Made by a program: the position numbers and the translations under genes
Part shown: positions 1-12,436 of the stretch, piece by piece
Layout: every line of letters begins with the position of its first letter
Numbering within the stretch: the stretch's first letter is position 1
Notes under the pieces: generated by a model
What the model saw: only the letters and a program-made list of their open reading frames with translations
Told to the model about the DNA's origin: nothing
Databases searched by the model: none
Assembly (NCBI GenBank): GCA_034670405.1
Contig: JAXDDX010000014.1
Location: forward strand, 2,413,001 to 2,477,000
DNA from: Hoplostethus atlanticus
Lineage: Eukaryota; Chordata; Actinopteri; Trachichthyiformes; Trachichthyidae
Length of the DNA: 64,000 nucleotides
Direction of reading: 5' to 3'

Positions 1-678
1 GGTCATAATTATTTGTAATTTGTAGGGCCGCACTGGGACTTGTTTATGTACCGCAGTTAATGTAGATGATCTTAAATACACAAGACAGCTTGCACATGTA
101 CAACCTTTACTTGACACAGAGGGATTGTCATTCCTTGCAACTAACATCATACACTATCAGTTTAATTTCCCCTTGCCTTTAGCAATTTGCACAGCCAGAG
201 CCAATCCTACAAATATAATTAATCAAATCTGCTCGTGATACCTATCTTCAATTAATCTTGAAGGTGAATTCATCAACCTTAATTGCAAGCTTTATATGGT
301 GAAATGGCAAGGTGTGGTAAGGGGTTCATACAAGGGGGAGAGCCGATCCAATTCATTCTGTATTGATTTGCAAAAGACCTCTGGCCGAGCATAAGTGAGG
401 ATAAGTATTCTCTCTCTGTCCCTCTCTCTCTCTTTCTCTCCACGACAATCAAGTTAATTAAAGTAGTTGAACAATCAGGTACCCCGAGTAAAGACAGAAT
501 TAGTCGCCCTCAGGCCAAGCGCTTTAAATCTTAATCAGACATACACTAATTAAACTTCATTTCATCAACTAACCTCAAATGTAGTGGTATTTTTAGTCAC
601 AAATGCTTGTATATGTGGTTGGATATTAACATCACATGGTTGGAATCATGCGGCAAAAAGAAAATTCAGAGTGAACCT

Positions 679-702
679 GTGTGTGTGTGTGTGTGTGTAT
701 AT
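679..702. repeat. (TG)n microsatellite
   Basis: A run of GT dinucleotides that continues as an imperfect purine-pyrimidine tract to about 760. It produces spurious cysteine-valine reading frames. Confidence 0.9.
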
Positions 703-2262
703 GTGTTTGCATGTAGGCCTATGTTTGTGTCTGTGTGTACATGTGGGTCTGTGTTTTTATATGTATTAGGAGCCCTGATTTCAGATCTCTAAAGACAACA
801 GAAAGCCTACAAACACATCCACTTGCCTTTTATGAACAGGAATCTCACATATAATTGTGCATGTGCACAAATGAGATCATGTAGACTTATTTCAATGCAG
901 AGATTGGGATTTATAGAAAGCCAACTTGACATGAGTTACACAATGTGTATGCATGTTTTGTAGAGGATTTCTGTTTATGGTATATGGTGACACCAAATGG
1001 TAAAGGTAGGCTAATGCAAAAAAAGTAAATATAACAAATAATGACGGTGTCAGTAATAAAGGAAAGTTCTGAAGTGCCACATCATCAAGGGCCACAACAC
1101 ACTTTCTTACTTTCTTCTTTATTGTGGATCTGTTTTCTTTGGTTGTGTATTATTCATGGCCTCAGGCATGAACGGACCTTAGCGGTTTATTAAAGGTGGC
1201 GGCAGCTTTCTTCTACCCTGTGTAGTCCAGTCTAAAGTTGTATTACTATATAAATCATTGTCTAATTTAGTTTATCTCTTCCTGGTTAATCTCTATTATG
1301 AATTTTAAGTCAGACATCAAAAGGGTTATGGTTAGGGTGTGTTGACGAAACTACAGGACATCTATTTCAAACCTTAAATATTAACATCATGAAACTCCTT
1401 TGAAGATCAATATAACTAAGATGTAATTATGTGTAGGCTACCATGGAATGAAAAGAGGACATTGCATGGACAAGATAGATAGATATATTTTATTTTTTTG
1501 CACTAGACTGTCTTTACCATTATGGCGAGCATGCATAGAGGTACACATATCAAGTTTGTTTTATCAAAAAAACTGCATGTAAAGATATGTCCACCTATGC
1601 ACGAGGTCTTTAGATGGTTTGTCAAAGTTAGACTAATAAACTGTTGCACTGAAAAATGGGTTGGGTGCAGGATCTGCAAATGTGGCAACCTAACCTAACT
1701 GCATGTCTGTACAGGCCAGTCAGGGTAATCCAATCACTCTCAACCTGAGGGATTCCAAACTGGTAATTCAGCTTTCTTCATGAATCATGCAGACCCTAGG
1801 CACTACCACGAAATCACTCATTTGTTCCTTTTTCCAAGGACTGAAAGTTGGATAGTTAGCGCCAGAAGCTGTTGCAAGAATCGGGATTTTCAACATCATA
1901 ATGTTTTCAGGAATGATCCACCTTACTTATATTCTGCGGCCAGAGAGGAGATTGGGGAGAAGGACTGGAATTGGAATATGGAGGAAGTGTACAGTCCATC
2001 CACTATTCTACGGTATGTGATCTCACTTCCTGTAAAGAGGCCGGCCTACAAACATAACTTCTGCTAACCAACTCTGCTACTTTCTCTTGTCATCAGGGAA
2101 CACACAGTTTTACAACATCTAGGTCCTGTGGGTATAAAGTTCACCACGCCTTTCCTGCTGTTTCAAAGCCTTCTCTATTTTTGGATCCTTTACCACTGAC
2201 AAGTCAAGATTCCATTTCCATGTGTCATATTAAAGATCAGGAGTGACAATTTTAATCAGGTA

Positions 2263-2396
2263 AGTCTATTTGATTGGTAATGCATGTCTAACCTGGGATA
2301 ACCTTGTTAGTTCTCACAGGTATTGCATGAGTCTATATGATTGGTAATGTTTATCTAACCTGGGCATAACCTTGTTAGTTCTCACAGTATGGTACA
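2263..2396. repeat. Two-copy tandem duplication, period 67 bp
   Basis: The block beginning AGTCTATTTGATTGGTAATG at 2263 recurs at 2330 with a few substitutions and one single-base length change. Both copies contain ACCTTGTTAGTTCTCACAG. Only two copies are present, so this is a local duplication and not a satellite. Confidence 0.85.
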
Positions 2397-2477
2397 GTCT
2401 GTCAACCTAATTATCAGTCTAGTAAGCACACGCAGAGATTAAAAACACAAGGAAATGTGTTACTGACAGACGGGGAA

Positions 2478-2524
2478 ACAGTGGGACTGAGAGTCTCATG
2501 CTCTACTGACTGAGCTGTCTGGCC
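2478..2524 (-). repeat. tRNA-Lys(CTT)-like 5' half (truncated tRNA pseudogene or SINE head)
   Basis: On the minus strand the sequence reads as the acceptor 5' side, D-arm and anticodon arm of a tRNA. It has the A-box CAGCTCAGTCAGTAGAGCAT followed by GAGACTCTCAGTCCCA, very close to vertebrate tRNA-Lys(CTT), with the anticodon position now reading CTC. No T-arm or B-box (GGTTCRA) follows, so it cannot fold as a complete tRNA. It is best read as a retroposed tRNA fragment or the head of a SINE. Confidence 0.6.
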
Positions 2525-3561
2525 AGATGTTAGCAACAAATGACTGAAATGTCAGCTTCTCTCATGATAGCCAAAACAGTACAAAGAAACCTGCTTCTCC
2601 ATAGATGGATAGAAGAAAGTACTTGATGAAAAGCAGCAGAACCACAAAATGTACAGCAGCCAGGTAAGAAAGTGATCAGGCAAGACAGATGAGAGAGGAA
2701 TCTTTGAAGTATTACTATTTCACCATGATGAGACTACAACAGCTCTAAGCTTAAATTCTGATCTGCTAAGGTATTCTTATAATATTACTATAGGGTCTTA
2801 TAGTTTTTCTATGATATTTGTAACCTAGTATCCTTCTAAAATCTGTTCCATGATACTTTAGTACCTGCTCCTCAGTGATTTCAGTGAAACCTGAGTGTCA
2901 TGGAGAGGATTTCTTGTCCCCTTCTTGAATACATTGTATCCATACCTCCTAAAAGGCTCTATGCAGGTCTATAGATGTTCTGGTCACTAGCTGTTGGCCT
3001 ACTAGCTTTTACTCTATTTGAGTAAATTCAGTAAATCAATGTGCATTCGCAGCACGCATTAAATAAAATGTAAGTAATTTAAATGAATGAATGAATCTCA
3101 TGTCCTAAAATCGCCCCTGCTGAGACTCACATATTGCAGAGCAGAAGTTCATAATTTAGGAACAAGAACAAAAAACAACCACTATGGATTCTGAATTGTG
3201 TTTTTTGCAATGTAAGTATACTCAAACAAGTTCCCAATGAGAACCCATTCATTTTTTTCCCTGAGCTGTGATCAGACTGAAAATTGCTTTCCTCTGTCTC
3301 CATGATTCGTTGCACAAGTACGTAGAGAATGAATGCTGGGTACAGAAATGTATTCCAAAAGCGTCACTGCAGTGTTACTGCTACTGCAAACTAGTCAAAG
3401 CTCTTTCATTTAAGTTTCTTGGTGTGAATTACACTCTGAACAAATGTTGACAGACATCACACACACCTCCACTACCTACAGTTCTGTCTGTCATTTCCTA
3501 TTCTTCACAGGTCAAAGGGAGGCATTTCTATTTTCTCTGATAGCTGTCAGACACAGCCATC

Positions 3562-6500
3562 ATGCATACAAGAGGTGAGATATCTGCAATAAGGAAATGG
3601 CAGACAGGGTAGTCAGGGACACACAGCTTTTGCCATTCCTATTCAAAATGGCTCCAGTTTCAGTTTCTGTTTGCCTCTCTACATTACAGGTATAAACATT
3701 TTCTCTAACTTAATGTAATTGCTGATGTGTTAATTAACTCATGTCACGTCACCGAGGTCGCATAACTACAGTTAAGTTCAGCTGAATTAAAAATACAACT
3801 GCCTGTGCATGTGAGGTCACCTGGCTGTTTTCTCTCTATTTGAATATGCAATAATCCTTTGAATAGGTTGCAAAGTGTGTCAGTTAATCCTTACTTTTGG
3901 TTACTTGTAATGTTTTTGATCTAGGAAGTTTCATTCAAATGTTGCACACATAAGTTGCTCTGGATAAGAGCATCAGGTAAATTACCAAAATGTACAGAAC
4001 AGAAATGGAAAATGAATAATCCATGTTGTCTTTTTTTGTATTGCAAATCTGCTTTCAGATGATGTTTATGCTTATGCCCTGTCCAAGACCCTTACAAAAG
4101 TTGCATCACCTGCAACTGTGGGACTCTACTCCTCATGTCAGAATCGAATCAACATGATCCTCAGACAAATAGAGGGTATGTATCCAGTCTAACTGTTCAT
4201 CTGCTGCCCTGCCTGTTTGTCTGGGTAGGAAGAACACTGGAGATGTGCTTCAGGGTCTTATTCAGCACCAAACATACATTAAACACAACATAAATTACAC
4301 ACCACCGGTGCCTAAATCAATGTTCCCACTTTTGGGGTTGAGTGTTGCAAGTGTTGTGATTTACCTTTTTGTTGTATTTTACCTCAAACTGCCTCAAACT
4401 ACCTCAAACTGTGCACTTCTACTCCACTCTACACTTTTTTTCTACATTTGCCAGAATGACTGAATGACTAGAACACATGCCTGAACGTGCATGAGCATTT
4501 TATCTGTAGGCGGAGAGAGCAATCACGATAGTAAGAGGGAGTCTTTCAAGTTGAGTTGCGCCCCTTACTCAAAATGTAACATTCTTAAGGCTGCATTGCA
4601 TTCTGGTCTATTGAGGCTACTTTGGTTGAAGAATTTGTTATCTCTTCCTATTTATTTCTCCCTGTATGATTGTTGGTTACTCTAGAAAGTAGCCCTTACT
4701 CAATGATACTGAGGGACTTACACCAAAACCTCACCTTTACTGTTTTATAGATTTTCATTTTTTTCTCCATTAAACTCTCTTCCCACTGGAAATGTCTTTG
4801 TGATGTGACGTCATCTACATTTGGCTATTTATCCACAGGTGCATCACTAATAGCTGTTTTCTAAAAGTGTTAAAGTCTAACGACCTATATAGTAGCAGCT
4901 TTCCAGGTCAGGTGTACAGGAATGCTTCCCTGGATCAGTCAACAGGTTTATCTAGTTCTCATAGAGATACACAGGTTAATTAGGTGCAGGTGTGCCTCCC
5001 TGCTCCTGGGTCACTCAATCATCTACAATTTAAACCAGTGTTAAGAAACTGTGGGTAGATTTTTTGGGTAGGCAGATTTTGCCTCCAAAATGAAATACAA
5101 GAAACTGAAACGTTTTTGAAAGATTTAAGGTAGAATGTGAGTGTACAGCACAGCAAACTAAAATTACATCAAAGTAAGAATGAAAATAGTGTGAGGTTAG
5201 TGTGATACAAATAGGATTATTTGGTGTTTATTATGAATGTTTTTTCCTGACTAAATGAAGCTGTATGAAAGGTCACCTTTCATGCTAAATAAAGAACTAA
5301 TATTGGATTACACAAAATATACCTATACTAAACTACCAGGAAATATTTATACTTGCTTCTAAATACTGCAATATGAGGAATTCTTAAAAATATACATGAA
5401 ATGTACATATTAATGAAATGCATACCATCGGAAATGTACATGTCGCAGAATTAGATTATTTTTTAATTCTACACCTTTCCTGATTATGTATTGGTCAATG
5501 GACAATTAACAAACATTTTGCATAGGACTGTATGTATTTCTTCAGAGAGGTCAGAGCACTTAGTGGGCAACGCCCCTGGAGCAGTTTCGAGCTCAGTACC
5601 GACTCAGGTTTCTGGTTCCGTTGCTCCTGATGTATGTCCCAGCTAGTTAGCGGACTCATCTTAAATATAAATGTTATAAATGTCTGTTTCCATCCAGTGC
5701 TAATGGAGCAGGAAGCTTTAAGGATGGAGCAGGAATACAATGGTGGATCCAGGCCTCGCTCCGTGAAGCCCTCCCTCACTGGCCTTCTTGCACTCATTGG
5801 CCGGCTACTCTTCTACAAGCCTGTTTGGACTGAGGAGAACCAGCAGCACCATAACATCAGGTTCATTTATGTGCATTTTAGTGCCTGGCATTTTGCAGGC
5901 AGTGACCTGCTGTGGGCAGGGCTGGCGATACGCCTGTGTCAGGCCATGCAGGAGAACTTTGGGAAATTACCGCTAGTACTCTACCGTGTGGCTCAGCATG
6001 ATGAAGAGGAGGAGATCAGGAAGAAGGTTGTGCATTTGCCTTTACTTGAGATGTTTTATCATTGTTACAGTTCTCTCAATTACTATAGATAGGGCTTTTG
6101 TGTTTGACCTGGTTCTCTTTATGTTTTTTGTTGTTTTTATTGGCATGAAAATGTATCAGATTGTGGAGGATGGTCCAAATGAATGGAGGTCCAAGAAGCT
6201 CTGCTGCTGCCCTCTGTGGCTTCTCTTCCTATCCATTCTTCTGGCAGCAGTGATACTCTTCGTAGTCCTGGTGATACTTGGCTTTCCCAAGACAGAGGTT
6301 AGTACGGATGAGGAGGTAGCTGGACCAAGTGAAGGCCAGTTAGGTGTGCTGGAGGGCCTGATTATTGCTTCATTGGGAGTCCCTGCTGCTGGAGCAGTGA
6401 GGTTTATCTTTCTGATGGGTAAGAACTTCATCTTCAACCAGGAACTGAACATCAGGAGGGGGATGGACAATGAGCAGGTCAGCAACCGGTTAGGCTTTAT

Positions 6501-8022
6501 GAATGAAGTGAGAAAGGAGATGTGGCTTCTGTCCAGATTTGTCCATTTTATGGAGGTGTTTGAGAGGAGAAGGATCCGTGTGGTGCTGAAGATCACCAAT
6601 CTGGACCGCTGCTCCCCCAGGAAAATTGTTGCAGTCCTAGATGCTATCAACATTCTGCTTTCAGATGAGGAAAGTCCCTTTATTTCCATTCTGGCAGTCA
6701 ACCCAGAAGTTGTTGTAGAGAAAGTGAACTTTGCAGATGGCTGCTTCAGTAAAGAGGACAGAGCTTATGGATTTTTGAACCGCATTGTTACTCTGGCCTT
6801 CACAGTCCCACCATCGTGCGAGGCATCAAAATGCAAGGTATTTCACAGCCTTACAAGCCAGTCACAAATCACTGAGGACATAAACAAAGAAAAACAGAGA
6901 ACCAAGGGCTACAACAAGACATATCTTTCCCTAGATACATCTTCAATGGAGAATGCACAGGCAACATCTAACATCCCACTAATGGATAAAACTGCAAAAC
7001 TGGAGTTGAGAGAGGAGGAAGTAGAGAATCTGATCAACTCTGCTTTTGGGAGCATCCAGATCAGCCACAAAGGGAATCTAAACTATTATATCTCAGATGA
7101 TGACATGTCTATGAGGAGAGTTGTCAACTCTATTCGAATGACTGTGATACTGCTGAAGGCCTTGGAGACAGAGCTTCCCCCACCAGAGCACATTGCAGCC
7201 TGGGTGGTCTTGGCCAATGAATGGCCCTGCCGCCTCAGCTGGATCTTCCAGTGTTTGGAAGATGATCAGCAGAGAGCAGAAATTGACAGTATCAATGGGA
7301 CCACCATCGCTGACGATTCAAAGACCTTATGGGAAATCTTCAGCAAGTCCAGGGCAGAGCTCTATGTGATGAGGACACAGATAGAGGACCTCTTAGAGCA
7401 GGATGGAGATCCAGAGATGTTTGAACTGTTTCTCAAAGTAGATTTTCAATTCACAGTAAAGGACATGAAGAAGTTTAAACTTGCAACGGTCAACCTGGAC
7501 GACACAATCAAGAAGGAGTTGGGTCAGATCAGAGGGACATCCAAGCTGAAAGATTCTGGTTGGATGAGGAACCTAGCTCCTCTGCCAATCAAAAGTATCA
7601 TCAACATGAGTACAGAGGATGTCTGTGAAGAGGTAAGTAAGATAAAGGTAATTCATTCATCCACTTTGTACCATGGTAAATCTAGTTTTTATTTTTTAAG
7701 CCATGTTTCTACCCTTTATTCTGTTTCCCATTTTTCCTAGCTGAAGAAGCTGCATTACCCTGATAAGTATGCTGATATTGTGAGAAGCAATGACCTCAAT
7801 GGCTTAGTGTTGGTCTTTGGTGATGTACATGACCTCAAATTGCTCCTTCAAATGACTTTTGGTGACTGGACAACTTTCAGAATGCACTTTCTGGGTTTCC
7901 CCTCACGTCTCCAACCACAAAACAAAACCGTGCAACTGAGCCCTAATCATCTACAGAACCAACTGTCCCCCTATCATGTTCGCCATCATCACTCATCCAC
8001 TCAGTTGAATGCGGTGGTCTAA
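3562..8022 (+). CDS. nkpd1: KAP-family P-loop domain protein (nkpd1-like), predicted pseudo-NTPase
   Basis: Five coding exons join in phase: 3562-3574, 4059-4175, 5698-6026, 6160-7632 and 7741-8022, giving 737 residues. KAP NTPases are membrane-associated P-loop proteins; NKPD1 itself has no well-established function. KAP hallmarks are the FSAW motif (residues 104-107) followed by LLWAG, two hydrophobic segments (about 171-195 and 214-240) inserted in the domain as is usual for the family, and NLDRCSP at the Walker B site (about 294-306). The exon 2 segment VGLYSSCQNRINMILRQIE stands where VGLY-x(n)-GKS would be, but has no Gly-Lys-Ser/Thr. The Walker B acidic pair is replaced (VVLKITNLDRC). 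A SAM-like C-terminal region begins before the last exon. The start is the four-codon first exon (MHTR), supported by phase; the 6026/6027 donor (GTTGTG) is weak. The family assignment is firmer than the symbol; fish carry several related copies. Confidence 0.8.
3951..3990 (+). repeat. Fish SINE 3'-tail fragment
   Basis: The motif GCTCTGGATAAGAGCATC followed by a TAAAT-like stretch matches the conserved tail shared by many teleost V-SINE and LINE-derived repeats (usual form: GCTCTGGATAAGAGCGTCTG then TAAATG). Only the tail is clear; no tRNA-like head is seen upstream. It lies in intron 1 of the nkpd1-like gene. Confidence 0.65.
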
Positions 8023-11000
8023 AATACTTCATTTGGAGGTCTGCTATCCGTAAAATGATGTTTTGCCACAAGTGTCACAATCATAAAAAATGGCTTTGTG
8101 AAAATGTTTTATACCACTGATTTGACTTTTTGACTTTTTTTACTGGAACTGTTTAATGACTCCTAGGTAGATATAATGTTAGTTAGCTTCTTTAGCTTGC
8201 TAGTTTGAAGGTAAGATGTGAATTATGATTATGACTAGCCCTAGCTGCATAGTTTGCTGTGTGAACCTTAGCACACATGAACAGTCTACCAGCCATGTTG
8301 TGAGCATTACTGTACGAGAGCCTATTTTTGGCTGGGTTGAGTGAAGTTTGCTTAATAATTTAAGCTGCATTTTGTCTTGCCACCTTTTGCATGTTATGTG
8401 CATGAATACATGTAATTTCTTCTATGTTCTAACACTAATTACTCATGGGCATATAGGAATAAGCAAGTATGGAAAATGGATGGATGGATGGATATAACCT
8501 TCTCTTTTCTGTGGACATCCTCATTGGACTCTGGGACATGACATAAATTGTGGAATCACTGTCATTTATAATTATTGTATTTAGAAGATATATTGACTGT
8601 GCATTTATTTCTCTTGTCCATTATTGCCAGACCACACACCACTCATACACTCAAATCCAAATGCATGTCGATACTCCTGCAAGCCATCCAATTAAAAGTG
8701 ATATTGATTCTCTGGCCAGAATCATTTCTATAGTGTCTTCTACCCATACCGGTTTGATTCCCAGGTTCCATTCCTCACAGTTACAATAACTGAATTTGAC
8801 TCATGTTTTAAATGAAAAATAAGATTTATGATTGTGGCCAAGTAAGCTAAATTAATGCTTGACTGTATTACTATATCTAACTCATCCTGGTCTGAATAGC
8901 CTAAGCCTGTTACTAGCGTTACGCAATTGTGTCATATTATTTATGATTCAACTGTACTTGATATTATTGTATCTTGTATTTTTCTTCCTGTTAAAAACTG
9001 TTATACATTCTCTGTTATACACCAAATTCGCACACAAAAAAAAACTCACTTCTTCAGCAGGGACATTTAGCGCTCTGGTTGGCTGAGGGGCAAAGGCTGT
9101 GATGGGAAAATTACATTATTAGACCGAGCAAGGATGAAGATGTCTTCAGAAAAATAAGTATTTTATTAAAAAAACAACAACAATGGTTTAAGTTGCAATA
9201 ATACATATTTCTAATTTTAAAAATGTATCTAAATCAGTACTCATAAGCAAAATTATATTAGTAATTATGTATATAGTAATATTCTAAAAGATTAAATTAA
9301 AATGAATTAAACAATAGTGAGAAATAATTCAATCCAATCTTCCAGTATCTCAAAAATCGCTTTTGCACAATCTCTACTTTGACCTTAATGGTTATATCAT
9401 TAATGTTATACAGCTAACCATATTATTAGAATATTTTTTTTGCATCCTTCATGCTAGCAACTAATGAGAACTACTATAAGAGAAGCAAGATAAGCTCATT
9501 AATTGCTTATTAATCTCTAAGGCAATTTACCACAAGCAGGTTAAAAAGCTAGCAAGCCTGTATAGCTGTAAGTGCATTTTCAACAATGTATTCTGGAAAC
9601 ACTAGAAGCGATGTAATCATATGTGAGGACACACAAACCATGTTACAATACAATACAACATACTACACTACATACTCATTTTATTTTTTTCACACGTAGT
9701 ATGTTAAGTGTGGGGAGTACACAGCTCAGGCTTTTAAATACCAATATGGCTGCCAGTACTGAGGCGGAAGAAGGCCTGTGAGAATACGAAGAATTTAATG
9801 GAACATCCAGGGAGGATTTGGGAGAAAGACTGGAATAAAATGATGAGGTGAGGTGGACAAAACTGTAGCTCAAGATATTCCTAACCACCCAGCTACAGGT
9901 ACTCTACCACCACTGATTATTTAATTTAGTATAGCGGTCCATATGATTCAGGGGAGAGTTTAAAGATATTGTTGATTACATTCAGACTAAATTAATTGTA
10001 TTATTTATTAGAATTATTTATTGGATTTGAAGCTATGAAGTAGTTTCATTACTTCACGTCAGTATTACAATATTAAAAAAGAGAAAATGTCTTTGTTTTT
10101 TTCTCAAGTTACCAGCAGTAAGAAAAGAGAAAAGAGTCTGGAGAAAATATTCAGTGGCAAAGGGAAAAAGGAGAAATTCATCATTCTACCTCATCTGTTT
10201 CCAGACAGGGATAGACTCCCTTTCATCAAGTCAGTGCTCTGTTTATCAATGTCAACATCTTAACTAACAGTAGAAATTTTGATGTTCAAGTCTACACCAT
10301 ACTTTTGCTCTCCTTACATTATTTGCGTGTGAAAACCTTGTAACTCCAATTTAGGTGATTTTCATGTTTTAACTTCAATTGAAGGATTACATGGTCCTCT
10401 ACGGTCAAAAAATACATTTGAAAACAAAGCTGTTTTTCTTAGTACCTGAAAAGTTGTCATTAGTGAGATGCAAGGTTTTCACACAACAGTGACTATTCAA
10501 ATTACACACACAACTCAAAGAGGATGAGGAGATTTTACATTGTTTTTGACTATCCAATCAGAGAGCAATGCAGTCTAAGCATTGCCCCCATTTCCAAATA
10601 ACTTGTTTAGTCTTATCAGAACAAAGTTACTTTGGTATTTCCAGTTGAAAAGTTTGGATTTGATGTGGGCTCTTTGACAAGATGTGATAGGCTATGCTCT
10701 TTGAGGGTGGTGCGCAGCCTGGAAGGAAGCACTGCCTGGCAGGCATATTTCAGCCCAACAGGCTCAAGATGTTGCTACCATTCATTTGCATTTTCTTGCA
10801 TCATGAAGTTTTGATGCGATGACTTTCTCCTTGAATTATACAAAATGGATAGGTCTAAAAACTATACACTCAAAATTTCAATTTTGTTGTTAAATTAACT
10901 TCTTAAATTAACATCTGAGAAACGGACCACTCCTGTCTAAGTCCACCATTTGCCATTCTGTGCAGGCAATGTCCTTTGTGGCCATGTGCCAGCACTGTAG

Positions 11001-12430
11001 CAGCCATTTTCAAATAGTGACACATGGACCAAACATGTAAATCCTAATATGCAAGACTATAATGCTGCATCATGAAATGCTATTTATTGGATTTATTTAT
11101 AGCTGGCATGCGCTACAGGAACGCAGGAAAATGGCACTTGTCCAGAAGGGCAAATGGTGGACTTTGACATGGAATGGCCTGTGGTCTGAATAGACCCCTT
11201 TGCATTAGCAGAACATTTCCATGTTTACAGAGGAGGATTTCCTCAAGGCATGAATGAAATATTAGCAAGTTGGTTGTTGTGATGGCTATTGTTGCTGTTT
11301 TGAATGATTTATAAACCTACAAATATCTGTGTGAATGATTTTACTTAAACCTCAAAACTGTTCATGAAACAAAGTTTATGTATCCTACTTATTTGCCTTG
11401 TTCATTTTGTCAGCATCTTAGTTCAGTTCGTTTTCCTCAACATCAACCGTGCAGACACTGAATTTAAGGAAAAGGACAAGTAAGGGATTGAATAAGGCTT
11501 TGATGCATGGAACAGTGTGAATTTCCCTTGATTGTATTTTTTGCCAGCTCAGGATCTTGCCTTTCATGCTAAATACAGTACAACTCAATTTTAAGTTAAA
11601 TGTAGAGATAGAGGTGATGAATCTGACCTCTATTTACCTACCCTCACCGACTTTCGTAGGGGTGAAAAAGTCAATGGAGCATGACAGGACCCTTTGGGAG
11701 AGGTTTAAAGAAAATGCGATGAAAGAAGTCCAAAGGGCCACGTGTCAGGGCTAGGTCTCACCTCTGCTGCTGTTCATTGGCCAAAACGCAACCACATTTT
11801 GGATTAAAAATAACTTTGAAATGATACCGTAGTATCCTCCCGCTCATTCTTACTCTTGATTTGGCGGTTAGCATCAGGTTAGATACCTACAAGCTTGAAA
11901 ATCTTTATTTTCCAGTCACAACCTTGCTTTTCAAAGGCTGGACATTTAGCAGAATTAATGTAATCTTGGATTATTGTAAACAAAATGTCTCTCGTGTCTC
12001 CAGTTTAGTTAGTTAGTTAGTGAAATAGGCCTACGGTCTTGTCAGTTTCATCCTCCCATTCAGCTTTGTTGTTTGTGCTGCTTTACTTTAAATGCATAAA
12101 AAACAGTGAAACATCTATTAATTCCCTTAAATTTCAGAAAATGTTAAGTTGTACTGCTATAAATCGGACTAATTTCCGTCTTTTTTATTTGACCATGCCC
12201 AGGGTCCCTGCAGTCGTGGGGTCCAGCACCTACCCACTCACATGTTGCCCACCTCATGCACGCATCCATGATGTATGTAACCTATTTGAATGCAAGAAGG
12301 TCATTAGTGGAGTTAACTTGAATGCAGGGTAATACATCTATTTGATAAACTTTTGATGAACTGGCACTGACAGGATATATTTGAGAATTCATGGGAAAAA
12401 TGAAATTCACTGTAATGTGGTTGTAAATAC
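8023..12430. other. Intergenic, AT-rich; no gene recognised
   Basis: This spans the 3' flank of the nkpd1-like gene (no canonical AATAAA close to the stop) to the inferred lims1 poly(A) region. It contains a short (GGAT)n run near 8477-8493, TTAGTTAG repeats near 12006-12021 and one exon-like island near 10109-10228, described separately. Confidence 0.55.
10109..10228 (+). other. Exon-like island of unknown identity
   Basis: A pyrimidine-rich tract ending in CAAG precedes a frame reading VTSSKKREKSLEKIFSGKGK and continuing with KEKFIILPHLFPDRDR. It is lysine-rich, not repetitive, and looks more like protein than its flanks. A possible donor (AAGTCAGT) follows. I recognise no family and no joining exons, so this may be a chance open stretch or a relic exon. 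Confidence 0.2.
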
Positions 12431-12436
12431 TTTATT
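12431..12436 (-). terminator. lims1: Candidate lims1 poly(A) signal (AATAAA)
   Basis: TTTATT on the plus strand is AATAAA in the lims1 sense, about 1.45 kb after the main stop codon, followed by AT-rich sequence. An ATTAAA variant lies much nearer the stop, at about 13732-13737. Either could be used, so the 3' UTR end is inferred. Confidence 0.4.

Larger units (their letters stand above)
1..3561. other. Intergenic / 5' flank of the nkpd1-like gene
   Basis: No exon chain with recognisable protein similarity was found on either strand. The stretch holds CT-rich and TG microsatellites (about 401-441 and 679-702), a two-copy tandem duplication near 2263-2396 and a tRNA-Lys-like fragment near 2478-2524. 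Splice-donor-like sites (for example after 2664) could mark untranslated first exons of the downstream gene, but nothing in the sequence proves it. Confidence 0.6.

Noticed and set aside
5986-6159. Open frame upstream of nkpd1-like exon 4 that could be an N-terminal extension
   Set aside because: The frame-correct acceptor at 6159 joins exon 3 to IVEDGPNEW in phase. The upstream part is the intron plus a shifted frame of exon 3.
1946-9850. Similar GA-rich stretches near 1946-1985 and 9807-9845 as two copies of a gene or repeat
   Set aside because: Similarity covers only about 40 purine-rich bases and does not extend on either side.
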